Of a stretch of 64,000 nt of DNA, positions 22,363 through 36,700 are shown piece after piece. The notes under the pieces are model-generated. The model was not told the origin of the DNA, searched no databases, and saw nothing but the letters and a program-made list of their open reading frames with translations. The first letter of the stretch is position 1. Each line of letters opens with the position of its first letter. The stretch comes from Sisyra terminalis (Eukaryota; Arthropoda; Insecta; Neuroptera; Sisyridae), in NCBI GenBank assembly GCA_958496175.1, contig OY292274.1:49114630-49178629 (forward strand), given 5' to 3'. Position numbers and translations under genes: made by a program.

Positions 22363-25300
22363 TTCTGATGAAATGAAAGTATCCTCGGTTCTTTCAAATC
22401 AAACTGCTTGTGTTTCGAGAACAAAAATTCTTTTTATTGATTTTGTATTTACTTAATAGAGACAGTTTTTATCACTTTATTGAGCATTAAGTATCAATTT
22501 TATAAATTATTTGCCATAAACATAAAACATTAAAAACATTATCAATGTTATTAATTCACCTCCAATTTAATTTATCTACCGTAGCAAGTATTGCTTTTCC
22601 CAGCAAGTACCTATATAATTTTTACATAAAATTATTGTTCTTCTGCCATACCTATTTACTCTTTGTCTGCCTACAAATTGCTATCAACAAATCGCTATAA
22701 GTCTGAAATAATATGAAGACAGTAACTTTATTAGCGTCAAAGGAATATTACAAACATAATAGACCGGAATTTTTCAAAAGTTATAGTGTTTATAGAGATT
22801 CAAATATAAATTCTATTCATTTATATTTCATATACAATATTTTTCACATTAAATATTCTTATAAAAAGAGAATATAATTTAAAAATATTTATAGTGATCA
22901 ACAATAAAATAATTACATTTTGATGTGATAATATTCACATAAAAGTAATTAAATATATTTATTCTTAATACAAAAGATAAAAAATTTATGGATGCAAATA
23001 ATTTTATTAAGTAGCAATAAAAGATGTTAAACTTAAATTAATCAAATAAAATTGTTACAATAAATATTCCATCAATATATAGTCTATAATAAATGGCGAA
23101 CAAAGACAAAATGGAACTTTTTTATTAAAATAAATTTCCATATTATTATAAAAAAATTATGGTGTTGAAAAATACCTATAGGGAAAAAAATTATTTTGTC
23201 ACCTCTTTTAAATTGTATTCATTTGATGATAAAAAAAAACAGTACATTTTTTCTATGCATAGGATTCATTAAAACTAAATTACATATATATATATAATAA
23301 TTAAAAATTTTAAAGTTTTGGGACGGTAACTAAATAATCTCTCTTTGCATTTTCATACTAAATTTCAGTAAAAAGTAATGTGCAGAATAATTGAATCGAT
23401 GATTAGAAGAACATATTAAAATCAAAATTGGAAATGATCATTTTACATATAAGTATAATGAGGAATATAATATAAATAAAAATTAGAGATTTATTCATTA
23501 CGAATTATGATGAAGTGATCACAGGTGAATAGCTTTATCGCTCTGTATCGATTTTTGCTCACTGTATCGATTTTTTGCATCTAATTTTTATAGTTTTTAG
23601 TCCTCAGTTTATAATTTTTTTCCCCAATCGTTCTAAAATAAAGTTTAAATACATAAGAGGTGTGTGTTTTAACTGTTGTAACTTTCTAAAATGTCTGTAA
23701 CTAAATCTAATTATTTTTACCATAATAATTTCTGAACAGCTCGATATAAATTTTAAATTTCAAGAAATTTCAGCCAATTAAATAATTTTAAAATTAAAAG
23801 AATTATATAGTTTTCCTAAATCAACGAACCAGCCTTGATATGTTTAATGTAGAAACTAATAAATGTAAGTTTTTGCAAGTTTAAGAATAAGATTTTGGAG
23901 AAATCTGGCATTGTTAATAATTAGTTACATTTAAAGTAATGTTCAATTTACAACTACCAACTAACTTAATGACCTTCCAAGCTTAATTTTCTTTCTCCTG
24001 GAGAATTTGGCATTTTTCTGGATTTTCTAATCCTTTACAACAGTGCTAAAAATTAAAATCCAAGGCTCCCTTCTCCAAAATTTTTTCACTTAAGTGACCA
24101 ATAGCCCTGCAAAAAAATTGACATTTAAAAGTATTTCAAATGTTTAAAAAGCCCATTAGAAGTTGTTTAAAGTTATTAAAGGCATTTTTAATGTAATTAT
24201 TCCAAATATCTCTAAATACCTTTTTTAACAGGGAGTAATTGGCTCATATCCCTTTTAGAACCGTCCAATCTAGTAACGTTGCATTTTCTACTTTTTTTTT
24301 ATTCTGTTCGCGATTTTTTTGCTAATTCAATTCTAATATGTTATAATTATCTCTTTCGGGGCTAAATTTTCATGGTAAATCGATTTATTTGTAAATGAAA
24401 TTAAAGACATGTAGAAATTGTAACGTTGCCAAATTTGACGGATCTAAAAATGACATAAGCCAGATACTTAATTTAACTGCCATTAATTATTATTATAGAA
24501 ATATTTTGTGGCTCCCTGGCAGGAGCTCCAGAGCTTCTTAGGGGACCGCGACCTCCAATTTGAAAAGAACTGCTTTGCAATATCTCGAATTTGGACCCCA
24601 ACAAAGATTCTTTTCCTAATTTTTACTTCATGGAATCCGTGGAATTCATGGAATGCCATTTTATATTCCAAAGTTTTGACATCAAGAAAACGTTAAGAAC
24701 AGCAAAAATGTAACAGTTAAACAGGGACAAGATAAAACTTGGGCGACAATAGCAAGGAATATGTTTGTATAACAATTAGGTAAGTAGCCAGTAAGTTCAG
24801 ATGTGCAAACTGATAAACACAGTATTTATTTGAACCTAAGATATAAATATGGCATATCGAATATACCACTGAGCCCAAAACATTTTCACTGTTGTACAGT
24901 GTTATTTTCTAATTTTCCCAAAAAATATTTATTTCCAATCCCAATAATTTTACCCTGATAATATTTAAAGTTACCCTGATAATATTTAACTTTTCAGAAA
25001 CTTTGAGATTATATGATACATTTGAAATGAATTTTGTAAAAAACAATTGAAATAATTTGCAAGAATTAAATGAAAACTTATTTTTCTTGTTTTATACACG
25101 TAGTAAAGGGAAACGCATCAAATTTCAACAATGCAAGAATGCAATACAGATGTTCAATATATACAGATGTCCATATGCAATAATTTACAGATGAGTATTA
25201 TATTTACGTAACAATGATACTATGAGGTCCCAAACTAACGGTATGACCTATAAAAACCATTCCCTCATTTTCAAAATTATAAATTATCCTTATAATTCAT

Positions 25301-25812
25301 CTAAAATCAGTTTTTTTTCTGGAGACCACTATATTGGCAAAATCTTGTTACACAATTACTATAAACTTAAAACTAAAAAAAAAAAAATTATGGAAAAAAA
25401 ATCTACCTAATTTCGGAATACGATGATAATCATCAATATTATAAGTAATACCGAAAAAAATGTAGGTGATTTATTTTTTGATAATTATAATTTTTCAATC
25501 TGATAATTTTTTAAGTAATTAAAAATGTAAGCTTTTTATTTTTTTAAATATCTTCTAATATAAGGAAATTATATTTAAAAATGTATAAGTATATTTCGTT
25601 ATATCGATATCACTTGAATTTACACAACAAGGCATTAGTACTTGTAAATAATTTTTATCAGATAGCACCTGAAAAAGTTGATATCTCTCCAACTGATTAT
25701 GGAGTTTGACACAGCCTTTTCAACAAATCAACATTATGTGATTCATCGTGCAGTACAATGGCAGGCACTTAATCTCATTTTGTAAAATAAATCATCATTT
25801 GATCTAATAACG
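22363..25812. other. 3.4-kb AT-rich intergenic region, no gene
   Basis: Upstream of the Ser-rich gene (minus) and of the transporter-like gene (plus), so it must hold both promoters. Small overlapping frames at 24483-24696 on both strands are not convincing. A slightly GC-richer stretch near 24500-24680 has no recognised identity. Confidence 0.5.
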
Positions 25813-28800
25813 ATGTCTTTATCCTACGATTTAAGACCAAATCCTTATAAATCTCAAAAGGCTTCGTTTCGATGGGATTTATTGCTGGCTTTACTCTTTA
25901 TCAATGTAAGTTTTGTTCAACTTTATTTTACCAATTAACTGATTACTTTTTTATTTTAGCTTATAATTGCAGGATATGTAAGCGTTTTTAGTGTCTATAT
26001 TATGTTCTTAGATGAAAAAGAAATCCATTTCCAAAAAAGTATTTGGATTCCAACGATTTATTTGACTACATGGACAATTTCCAGTAAATAAGCTTTTTGT
26101 TATGGACTAGTGGTTGACAAAATCAAAACTCCTAAAATCCAGCATTGTAAAATGTTATAATTTATATTGATGGCCAAATTCTTTAATAAACCAATAATTT
26201 AGTCTTAAAAAAATAACTTACACTTGATAGCCTAATTTGCGTATTTAATTCCTATTGAATTTAAATTATAATAAAACCACAGTCAAGTGATTAAAAAACT
26301 GAGAGCAACTCGCAAAATGAATTGCGATAGCTTACAGACCAATTTGATATAAAAAAAAAGAATAACTAATTAAATATGAATAATTTCAGAGGTTTTTTGG
26401 CGAAGAAAGTGCGAAAATTGGATTGAAAACGGAAGTAATAATGGGCGATGGTGGTGTACTTTAGTCCTATTTATCACTTTCATTACCATCCTGTCTGCAA
26501 GCTTTACAACTTACTTTTGGGCAAATATTATTATCAATGGTGTCTTTACAGGTGTACATATTACTTTGTAAAAATTTGAAGTCAAATCTAAAATCATTTG
26601 ATTTGTTTTAGCCGCTGCCTTTAATCTCATCAATATTTATTCTCAATTCATAACTTCTGATCAATTTCCTTCTCGTTTGAACGAAACTTTACAAATATCA
26701 ATTAGTTTGACCCAAGCCGTTTCGCATTGCGTTATGTCTCAACTTGCTTTCGTATTAATAAAAGTTTTTGGTTTACAACAATCGCAGTTGATGCAAGCAG
26801 CCATTGTTCTTCAAATGCTACCTTTTATATTATTGTTGCGAATGATTAACATTGGACTTCCGAAACAAAACTCGAGATACTCAGATTTTCCACGGTACTA
26901 AAAAGACAAATGTAGCCAATCACTGATTTAATTTTACTTCAACTTTTAGACTGTCGGCTGAACGATGGGATCAAGAAATGGTAGTTTATCCTTCAACTAG
27001 TAGTTTAAATGTACTATCATCAAACGAATTATACCATTACAACTGGAAAAATAAATCAGAATTACCTTACTATAACATTGATTCATCCACTTCTTTTTCT
27101 AATGCTTTGAAAAATGAAGACACTTCACAGGAAAGTGTTCAAAGTATCGTTAACGTTGAAATTCAAAAAACGTATCAGGAACCACCCTCGTACGATGTTA
27201 ATTCAACCAAAGTTCAAAACTCGTTTGGCATAGAAATAATGCCTGAAATTCCTGAGGAAATTGAAGTGGAATCTGACGATGACGAGGACAAAAATTCGTC
27301 AAAAAATAATTTCAGTTATGATATAAATCGTTTAAGTATGATAAGTACACAGTTAGAAAATTTTATCAAACAAAACGATTTAGAAACCAATAATAGTAGC
27401 GATGCAAGCAGTCAAAAAACAATTAAAAAATGGTCTATTTATTGTCATTTCTGCTTTTATAATATAAGCAAATTTTGCTTTAATTCCATTTTAATAGCGT
27501 ACCATAGCTTGAATGTAATGTTCTACGACCACTTTTTTCATCCCTTAAATATATCTTTGCGAATTTTCTATTTCTATCCTGTTTTGCTTTCAAAGTTGTG
27601 CAGCTATTTTAGCTATTTGATTTTCGTGTCAACTTTACCATTGATCACAAGAAAAGCGGACCGAACTGTTAGTAGATATCAGTCAACTTGTGTGATTTCA
27701 ATAGCTGCAATTTCTTGGTTTCTTTTCGCTTTAACAACTTCTTGGTTTTTACACTTATCAAAGCAACAAATGAAGTATGTTTACATCATTGGAATTGTTT
27801 TGAAAATAGTTGGATTTTTTGGTAAGTTAACTAAAATAATTATTTTTAAGGACCAAGTAAATAACTGCGATGTCGTTGCAATATTGTATTACAATAATGA
27901 GTTGTATGTTGAAGTAGTGCCCCCAGAAATAAAGAAAGCTGCTCTAGTCCGTTAAACTACTTCATTTATTTATTTTAATCTACAAATTTCAACGTACTAA
28001 ATTGAATTCTGAGGAAATGTTGAATTGGACATTGACGGGTGTTAAACATCGATCATCGTTTTGTTAAAGTAGAAATACCGTTGAATGGTTCAAATTTCAT
28101 CAATTGCTAATCTTATTGCTCTACGGATTTAATAACTCCCCTTGTTAAAACAAAAAAAAAAACATAACGGGTGTTATTTTTATTTTTTTGTACAAGTATA
28201 ATTAATGAATTCTATACGCCAATCAGAATCTTACCCTGAACATTTTATTATAAAAATTACAAAAGTAGATACATTTAAAAGTCGTCTGTTCTCTCTGTTA
28301 TTGTGAAATCTAATTAAAAAGTCCACTGTCTTCATAAGAATCTAGACTTTTTCATCTAGACTTTTTCATCTAGACATATTCACCTTTTTATAGATCTTTT
28401 TTTAGTATTTATATTATTTATATTAATTTATTTTTAAGTGTTTATTGATACTGATTAATTGTTAGTTAGTACCATGGGTGTAGTTAGAATTTTGTTGAGG
28501 GGGCAGATAGAAACCAATAATGTATAAACCAATAATGTATAAACCAATATGTAAAAAAAGATAATTTTATATAAATATACTTCAACCTTCACAGTTCTTC
28601 GCAAAACTTACCTACATAAGATTTGTGTCAATGATTTGTGTAAATTATGTCTTCTTTTTGTAAAAATTCAAAACTTACCCCTGCTTAGGGAGCGAACTTG
28701 ATTTAACTTCTTTTTGTCTATCCTCGACTCCGCTCATGAATGTTGAATGATTTTTTTAATGCAAATGAAAATTACACTTTTACGATTTGTGTTTTATTTT

Positions 28801-29316
28801 ATTTTTTTGATTATGTAAAGAAATTGAATAAAACTGAAAAGAATTAAAATAAACTAAAAATAACAATAATCTCAGTAAAATTTACAATATTGCTGTTACA
28901 TAGCAGATTCTATTTTGTAATTACTAATCTAATTTATAATTTTGCGTGTTTTTTGTTTAGTTTTATCGAGAACATTGTCGCATGAAATTATTTTATTTGG
29001 AAGTATCGTCTGTGGATTTGGGTTCGGAGTGATTTCTTTTTCGGAAAATGTGATATTCAGAGAAGCTCTCGGAAGTATTAAGTGGCCGAAAGTTCAGTCG
29101 ACGCTGGACACCTTAACTGGCGTATTTTTAATTTTAACTGTTTGGCATTATTTTAAAATTGAAGCGTATCTTAATAATATGTATTTTTTTCAAATGATTT
29201 ATATTTTTCATATTGTAATTGCGATCATTTGGTTGATATCAGCTTTGGTTGAGAAATTCAAGCCTCAAAATAATTTAACTGGAAGTAATTGGCAAAGTTT
29301 CATATTTGACGAATAA
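25813..29316 (+). CDS. Multipass membrane protein, monocarboxylate-transporter-like (MFS)
   Basis: Six exons: 25813-25905, 25960-26083, 26390-26551, 26612-26894, 26950-27821, 28961-29316; total 629 residues, all phases consistent. The N-terminal half has several hydrophobic helices (LLLALLFIN/LIIAGYVSVF, CTLVLFITFITILSASF, AAIVLQMLPFILLLRMI). A hydrophilic acidic loop of about 150 residues (EIPEEIEVESDDDEDK) follows, then a second set of helices (FSYLIFVSTLPLI, VISIAAISWFLFALTTSWF, FGSIVCGFGFGVISF). Six-loop-six layout and the GFGFGVISFSENVIFREALG stretch resemble SLC16-type transporters of the major facilitator superfamily. Sequence is divergent and the usual MCT signature was not found, so substrate and family are inferred. 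Poly(A) signal AATAAA at 29356-29361. It lies 0.2 kb upstream of RpL31. Confidence 0.6.
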
Positions 29317-29534
29317 TAATGTATTTTTATTTTAAATTGTAAATTTTTGTATTTTAATAAATTATTTTTAATTTTTTTCTAATTATTTTTTTTTTTATGT
29401 TGTTACAAATATTACTTTATTGTTGTTATGGTTATTACGGTTATTATAGCGATTTCAAAAATAGTTATAGTGATCGCTATTACCGACTAAAGATTTTTGA
29501 AACTATTGCCAGATGTCGCAAACATCGACGTCAT

Positions 29535-29571
29535 CATTCTTTCTAGTGTCCGGTTTATACAAAACTGTGAG
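29535..29571 (+). promoter_or_regulatory. RpL31 non-coding first exon with 5'TOP-like start
   Basis: A pyrimidine run CATTCTTTCTAGTGTCC is followed by a consensus donor (GTATGT at 29572). An acceptor TTTTTTAG just before the RpL31 ATG (29778) completes a leader intron. Pyrimidine-tract starts and leader introns are typical of insect ribosomal-protein genes. The exact start base is inferred. Confidence 0.5.
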
Positions 29572-29782
29572 GTATGTCCAATAAAAAAAGAAAATCCTGT
29601 TCAATCCTTTAAATTATCAAGAATTTTCTTAAAATTTTCAATTTTTAGTTATTTTCCTGTTTTGAGATTTTATATTTTACTTATATTTTTGTGAATTAAG
29701 CTAGATGAATGTCTTTTCGTACATGTTGTTTTCATTATAACCTCAAAGTTAACTAAGAATTTTTTGGTGTTTTTTAGGCAAA

Positions 29783-30210
29783 ATGGCTAAACAAAAAGGA
29801 GAAAAGAAAGGAAAATCTGCAATCAATGAAGTCGTTACACGTGAATATACTGTAAATCTTCACAAGCGATTACACGGAATCGGCTTTAAGAAACGAGCCC
29901 CCCGTGCTATCAAAGAGATCCGTAAATTCGCTGAAAAACAGATGGGAACCCCTGACGTTCGAATTGACACACGTTTAAATAAACAATTGTGGTCAAAAGG
30001 AATTAGGTAAGTTTTTTAATAACTTTTCATAACAAACGGTAACCGATTTTTGCTTTTAGAAATGTACCTTTCCGTATTCGAGTACGTTTAGCACGCCGGA
30101 GAAACGATGATGAAGATTCCATTCATAAATTATACACCTTGGTTACTTACATACCGGTAGATACATTTAAAAACCTACAAACCGAGAATGTTGATGCTAG
30201 CCAGGAATAA
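29783..30210 (+). CDS. RpL31: 60S ribosomal protein L31 (eL31)
   Basis: Two coding exons, 29783-30006 and 30060-30210, give 124 residues, the usual eL31 length. Conserved features: Lys-rich N-terminus ([20 protein letters not shown]), [60 protein letters not shown], then [14 protein letters not shown] and the C-terminal [20 protein letters not shown]. It is a large-subunit protein near the peptide exit tunnel. Overlapping AATAAA signals at 30230-30239 follow the stop. Confidence 0.98.
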
Positions 30211-30779
30211 ATAATGTATTTGATTTTCTAATAAATAAACGGTATATATGTACCAAAACAGAGTTAACTTTATTTTATTAAGTCCTCCCTATTTGTTATT
30301 CATTTTTTCAAATCATTTCTCCACAAATCACAAAAGGCCTTTGGTGACTATTTGCATTTTATATGTATTGCAGGTTAATATCGTTCGTATTATTAACAGC
30401 ATATATAACTAAAACTAACTCGTAAAAATAAGTTCATAAAATGTTCCGTAATAATTAGATTATATTAGTTTCTACATTGTTCTTTACAATAAACAGTTTA
30501 ACTGCAATTCAGCAAGTTATCTTAAAGTTATTAAATTTAAGGTTTTATAGTCACAAATTGATGCAAATCAAAAGATATAGGTTAAGTTAGTTCAAAACAA
30601 AGTAGAAGACAGGTAAAAATTAAAAGCAATTTTATATGATAAATAATTAAATATATTTTTTCAAAATTGATATAACAATAAATATAATATACTGTCTTTA
30701 ATATACATGTGTAGATTTTATAATCAATGGAAAACAAGTAAGTTATTTAAGTTTTTTCCATTATAAATAATAATCTAAA

Positions 30780-33700
30780 TTAATTCATTAATCGATTTCC
30801 ATCAAACACAGCCTTTATTATTCGAACTTCATTTTCGTTATTGACAATCAAATAATGTGATTGATTTAAGGTCGTAAAAGCTCTCAATTGAAGACTGTTC
30901 GGTATTGTCGATCCACTAACTTGACGTATAAAGCCAGACATGCCTCGGTATATGAAAACGATAAGAGGCTCCGTTGGATTATCCGTTAGTGCATACAAAA
31001 CTAGTTCGTTAGATGGTAACCGAGCAAATTCTATACAAACAGGTGCTTTCAAAGGCAATCGTTGATTATTAGGCCAGTTTATAAACTTGCCACTTTTTCG
31101 ATCAAATCTACAATTAAAGTTGGATTATAGTAATGAATTTAACTTGTATACGTTACTGACAAATTTCTAAGTTCCGTTTCACAATGGTGTTTTTCCAAAG
31201 AGTATCTTTTATGTCCACAGGGGTTTACATACTTTTTTATGGTCTTATATTCGTTTTCGCGGGTAAGAGATCATTGGCGATTGTTTTAAACTCAATTCTA
31301 TCAGTGATAGTGCTGGATATTTCTAGTATACTCCACGTAGACATGTTTCACCCGTTAGGGTTGAATTTTGTCGGTAAATGGTCTTTAGTCAATTTTTCTC
31401 GACAGAAAACAAATTTTGAACCAAGTCTATAGCACCATATTTCAAAAGCTTCTAGATGTTTCATCGTGACTACGTTGAGAGTTCATGTTTCATAAATATA
31501 CAAGAGGAGATTCCACCCGCAGCAACGAAGTAATTATATTACACGTTGAAAGATTAAATTGGTTAGGGTAATTCAACGCTTTAATTTTAAATGCGAATTT
31601 TGTGAATACACTTAGGGAGATTTTGTGCATTAATATCCCTGACAAAATATGATGACATTAATAGCCATTAAAATGATGGCTTTGGATCCAGAAGACTGTA
31701 TTTTCGTATTTTAAGAAAAATAAAGAATTTATTTCGTAATATATTAACTCTAGAGTTGCTTAATACGTAATATTTAAAATGTTGGCAAATAATATAAAAT
31801 AAAATCCTAATTATATAACAATGATTTTATTCCGTCCTACACAAGATGTACGCCTAGCTCTCTGCAAATACCTAATTGTATCTATAATCCATTCAGGAAT
31901 ATTTACCGACTGATTTTATGTATAATTCCATGTCTTTCAACTTAGCACTCTGTTATAAAATTTATAGAATTTCGTTATAGTATAATATTGTTATTCTAAA
32001 ATATATTTTTCGTGTGCCCCCTTTTGAAAGATACATATATAGAAAGGAAATGAAACTTTAAACCATATGGCTTATACCAATTACATATACTTAAAAGTAA
32101 AAAAAAAACTTACTTTTTTATATCTACTGATCCAGGATGGATTGCATCTTTTAAATGTCCTGACGCAATAGCTAAAAAGTATGATCCTTCATATTCAATT
32201 GTCGCTATACTTTTCGGACTTGTAACGCGAAGAACTTGATGGCGAATAAACTCTTTAGTATAATGCCATTTCCAAATACTAACAGACCAATCACTATTTA
32301 AACCAATTTTGTTTATTATGATTATATGCGGTATGTATTCGATGGAAATAATGGAAGCCTAAAATGAAGAAAACACATTTTATAAAGGGTAATAATTAGT
32401 AATCAGAAAATTGTAATTTACAGTAGTTCCACCGGGAGTTGGAATTTCTTGCAGTAAATACAAGTCAAGATTGTTTTTCGATTTCTCACAATAAATTTGT
32501 GAAACTTTTTCGTTCAGCAAAAAAATGCAAATGTCGCCTTTTGGTTGTAGTCGAAAGCTTTCAATGTAGTTTGTACCATTTGTTGGTAAACGTTGTGGGA
32601 CCAACAATGCATTGTTTTCAATAATGAATAGATTGGCTTCGTGAGTATATTCTACAAAAAATCATCTTCAGTAAATTTCAGAATTTTAATCATTAAACTT
32701 GACAGGAATAAGACAAAATTCCTTAACTGAAAATTTCAAGCTCAATCCGAAAGTTCAAAATCTACATTATTCCCATTTTCATAAACAACCATAAAGTGAT
32801 TGTTTCTATATTTCTATATTAAAGAAAATACGTATGTGCGACAATAGGTGTCCAGAAGAAAACTTTACCGAATAATAAATCCACTGGGGTCGTTGGGACT
32901 AATAAAGTATTTGGACTTGTTTATATAATGGAGGCTAAAAAGATACAAAATATATTGATATTTTTGGATTTAGAACTTTTGGAGTACAATGTGGTAAAAT
33001 GACGGTTCGATAAAAATTTAATACTTGTACCGAATAATTCCAAGAAATCTTTTGTATTCCGATATTTTTGTTCCAATAATATAGAAATCTAATTTCGATT
33101 TGTTCCAATAGTTTCAAAATTCGCTAGACTCTCAATATAGTTAGATAATTTAATAAATGATTGCTTTGAAAAGAGGGAAAAATAGGTTTGGAATTTTGCA
33201 AGTTATTGGGGTTTCCGGATTAGACCTTTTCGTTTAAAAAACTTTTGTTTTCTGACATGCTTAATCTTGAGTCAATAAAAATGAATCTGGCATTTAAATA
33301 TTTCTTTATTCAAAGATAAATGTACTTACCGTTAGGTTCCGTCATTGCATTTTCGACGAATAAAATTTCTTTTTCATAAAATTTAATTTTAGAGATAAAA
33401 CTGACTGTGTCGGTATTTGTAACAATTTTTTGCAAATCTGTAAATCAAGAAAATTTATTAATAAAGGAAAATTTTGGAAATTTGTTTTTGTCCAACCTTC
33501 GTCGATGACGAAATTGTTTTGGTCGTCCTTATAGAAATTAATAACTAAATTGCCATCACTGATCTTTGTAGCAATTGCAATATGGTTATTACAAATATTT
33601 GGTAAAAGTTGAATTGGAAGAACAGCTTCAAAATTGCCTTTAAATGTCTGCACAATTTCGTAGTGATCTAAATAATATGGTTGACCTAAAATGAGATTAT

Positions 33701-36700
33701 TTTTTCCTTTTACAACTAAGAATTCTTAAACATGGAAATGATTATCATACGTTTTAAATTGTCAACAATTTCCAACGATTTATTCAATAATTCATTGTAT
33801 TCGCTTTCCAAATAATCAAATCCATAGTTCGAGTCCAAATCATTGATTATTTCAGTTACATTAAGGTCGAAAATTTTATTTTCTACTTGCAGATATTTGG
33901 TCGATAATGCCACTAAGTTAATAGCATTTTTCAATTGAAAGCTTTCAGATTTGTATGCCTAAAATTTTAAAATTAATTATTTAAAAGTTTTGAATTGTAG
34001 AAAAGGTTTCGACCTGATTTAGTAAAATGTTGATTAAGTCATAGTCATTAATTAATCCGTATGGGATTAATTTCTTAAAAATGGCTTTTATTGGATTATC
34101 TTGTAGATCATAATTAGAAGTATTCAATGTCTTTAGTCCAGAAATAATTTGCTTTGATTTTGAATTTCGTAAGAGAATGTGTCCATCATCGATTGATATC
34201 CCATTCACTAATTCTTCGACACTAAAAAATAATGATTGAATATTCTTAAGATATTTTATTCTATTGATTTTACTTTAAATTGTTGGAAAAATTAACGGAT
34301 TTGAAAGTAATTTCATTCTTAAAATTCATTGTGGATTGAATTTGCATTGCATTTTTAATCCAATGATGTAGATCAATATTTTGTATTGTATTTCCATAAG
34401 GTAATTTCAAATTTGTTGTTTTCAAATTTTTAAAAGTTTTGGAACCTGTTATAACATTTGACGGAGAGTCGTAACGTAAAATTTCCGATTGTAAATTATA
34501 TCCGTTGATTGCATTATTGTAGATGATATTATCTAAATAAAAATTAAAAAGAAATAAAAGATGTATTACTAGCTATTCCAAATCACTTACTAATTAAAGA
34601 TATCTTATCGAAGTGCATTTCATTTTCAAAATGTTGATCAAGGTTCTGTTTTAATACATTTTTGTCGAACTCGTTCAAATCAATTTCGCCAATTTTTCCA
34701 AACACTTTTGCCTCATTTGCATATAAATCATTTTCAAACTTAACACCTCCATTAAAGTAAAATTCAGACGCTGTTGTTTGATTCAAACTTTTGCTAAAAT
34801 AAATTTCCTTCAACTCGCTCAAATCAAATCGATTCAATCGTCCTTTTAAGAGAGTTTTCTTTCCAAAATTCATTTGTTCGAATTCACAAAGTCCTTCTAG
34901 TTTTACGTTTTCATTTCGTAACCATACCTTTTCCTTAAGATCATCCATAATGTACTCATTAACTAGTAAAACTTTTGGTTCAAGATCAAATTTTGCATTG
35001 CCTAGTAAATTAAATTATGAAAAAATAAATTGAAATAAAAATTAATGCCACATATATTAAATTAGGTACCCATTATTGTTAAATTAACATCAGAATTAAA
35101 TTTATTTAGACTTAAATCTTGGATCCTTGTTAAATCATAACCAGAAATTTGAGATGTTTCTAAATCTCCAATCACTGTTAAATTACTTTCGAAAACGACT
35201 TTTTTTAAATATTCTTTATCGCTGGAATTGCTTAAAATTAATTCATCAAAATTTAAACTTGAAAGTTTTCCTTTTATTAAGATTTCAGCATTTGCTCTAA
35301 GTTCCTCTACAAAAAAAAATCATTCTTAAAAATTATAGGTTTATAGTTTAACAATATTTTACCAAATTCAACATTTGCTAAATTTTCATCTTGATTTGTC
35401 CAAATCAATTTTTGAAAATCAACATTGTTTTCATTAATGTGATTAGAGCTGACTTGCGTTTTTCCATTAACAATCACATTTGAGAATATTTGGTCAAAAG
35501 CGATAGTTTGATTGTCATTGGTGAGCCAAATTGTTTCTAAATCGTACGGAATTTGATTTATATGACCATCGTACAACAATCGTTCTACCTGAATTGGACC
35601 CAAAAAGTCTAACATTTCAATATTCAAATTCTGATTTCTTGGAAAATACAATTCATTCATCCATTCGTCAATTTGCCTGCAGATTGTATTAAAGTCCATT
35701 CCATTAATTACGTGAACATTGTTTAAGTTTCCAATCGTAATATTCGCCGAATGAAGTTCAGTTATTTCCTTGAAATTTTCTTTGTGGATAATTTGACCTT
35801 TAACGTTAATTTGATCGATTTTGAGATTGCCGGTGATTGTTAAGGAATCAATTTTCAGAAGACATTGCGTGCCACACGAAGTATCCAAAAGTTTTTCGTC
35901 GATTCGTTCCGATTTGAAAAATGTGTCATTCGACACTAAACTAAAAAGAAAAAATATTATAAATAAAAAAAAGTATCTTATATTTCAGGATGATTCGAAA
36001 GCGAGAATTTATGTAGGTTATTGAGGTATCAGTTGATCGAGGGACTAGTTCCCAAGAATTAGTATTGAGAATGTTTCAAGTTATAATTTGAAAAAAATAA
36101 ATATATGAATATGTACCTAATGCAAAAGATGGCTAACTTTTTAAATTCTTATTTTTTTATTTGTTATTTACCGTTGTTTTATAACAAAGGTCTTTAGCCT
36201 ACTTTAGTCACCTATAAAGGTCTTTAGCGACTCTAGGGTTAATAAAATCCGTAATCAAGAAATATCGAAAATTTGCTTGATTCGAGGATCAAACCCAGCA
36301 CCTACCAGTTTTACCTACCCAGTTTTAGAGCGGTCACCTTAAGCACTCGGCCATCGGTAGGCTAAAATATTATTAAATCAGAAAACAAATCGTCAACGTA
36401 AAGTGTTAACCTGCTAAGTTCATTTTAACAGTAAGAGGTTGCGCATCGTACATTTCATTTTTTATAAAAATAAGTAATAAATAAGAATCCAATAATGACC
36501 TACAAATAATATAAAAAAATATTTCTAGGGAATCAAGTAGAATAAAAATGGGTTCTTACTATTTTTTATGTTTCTTAAATCAAAAGGTATTCAAACTTAA
36601 GTTGCGCCATTATCTATTATGTTGAAGTATAAAATAATTTTATGAGACTTATTTCTATATCTAAATGAAATTATAAACGAGGCATTTGAATTAGCTTGGA

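Noticed and set aside
24483..24696. Overlapping 62-codon frames on both strands in slightly GC-richer DNA
   Set aside because: No motif, no splice context and mutual antisense overlap; judged chance.
36283..36363. A functional tRNA gene
   Set aside because: Box-like motifs are present but acceptor and anticodon stems do not fold convincingly; better explained as a SINE head.
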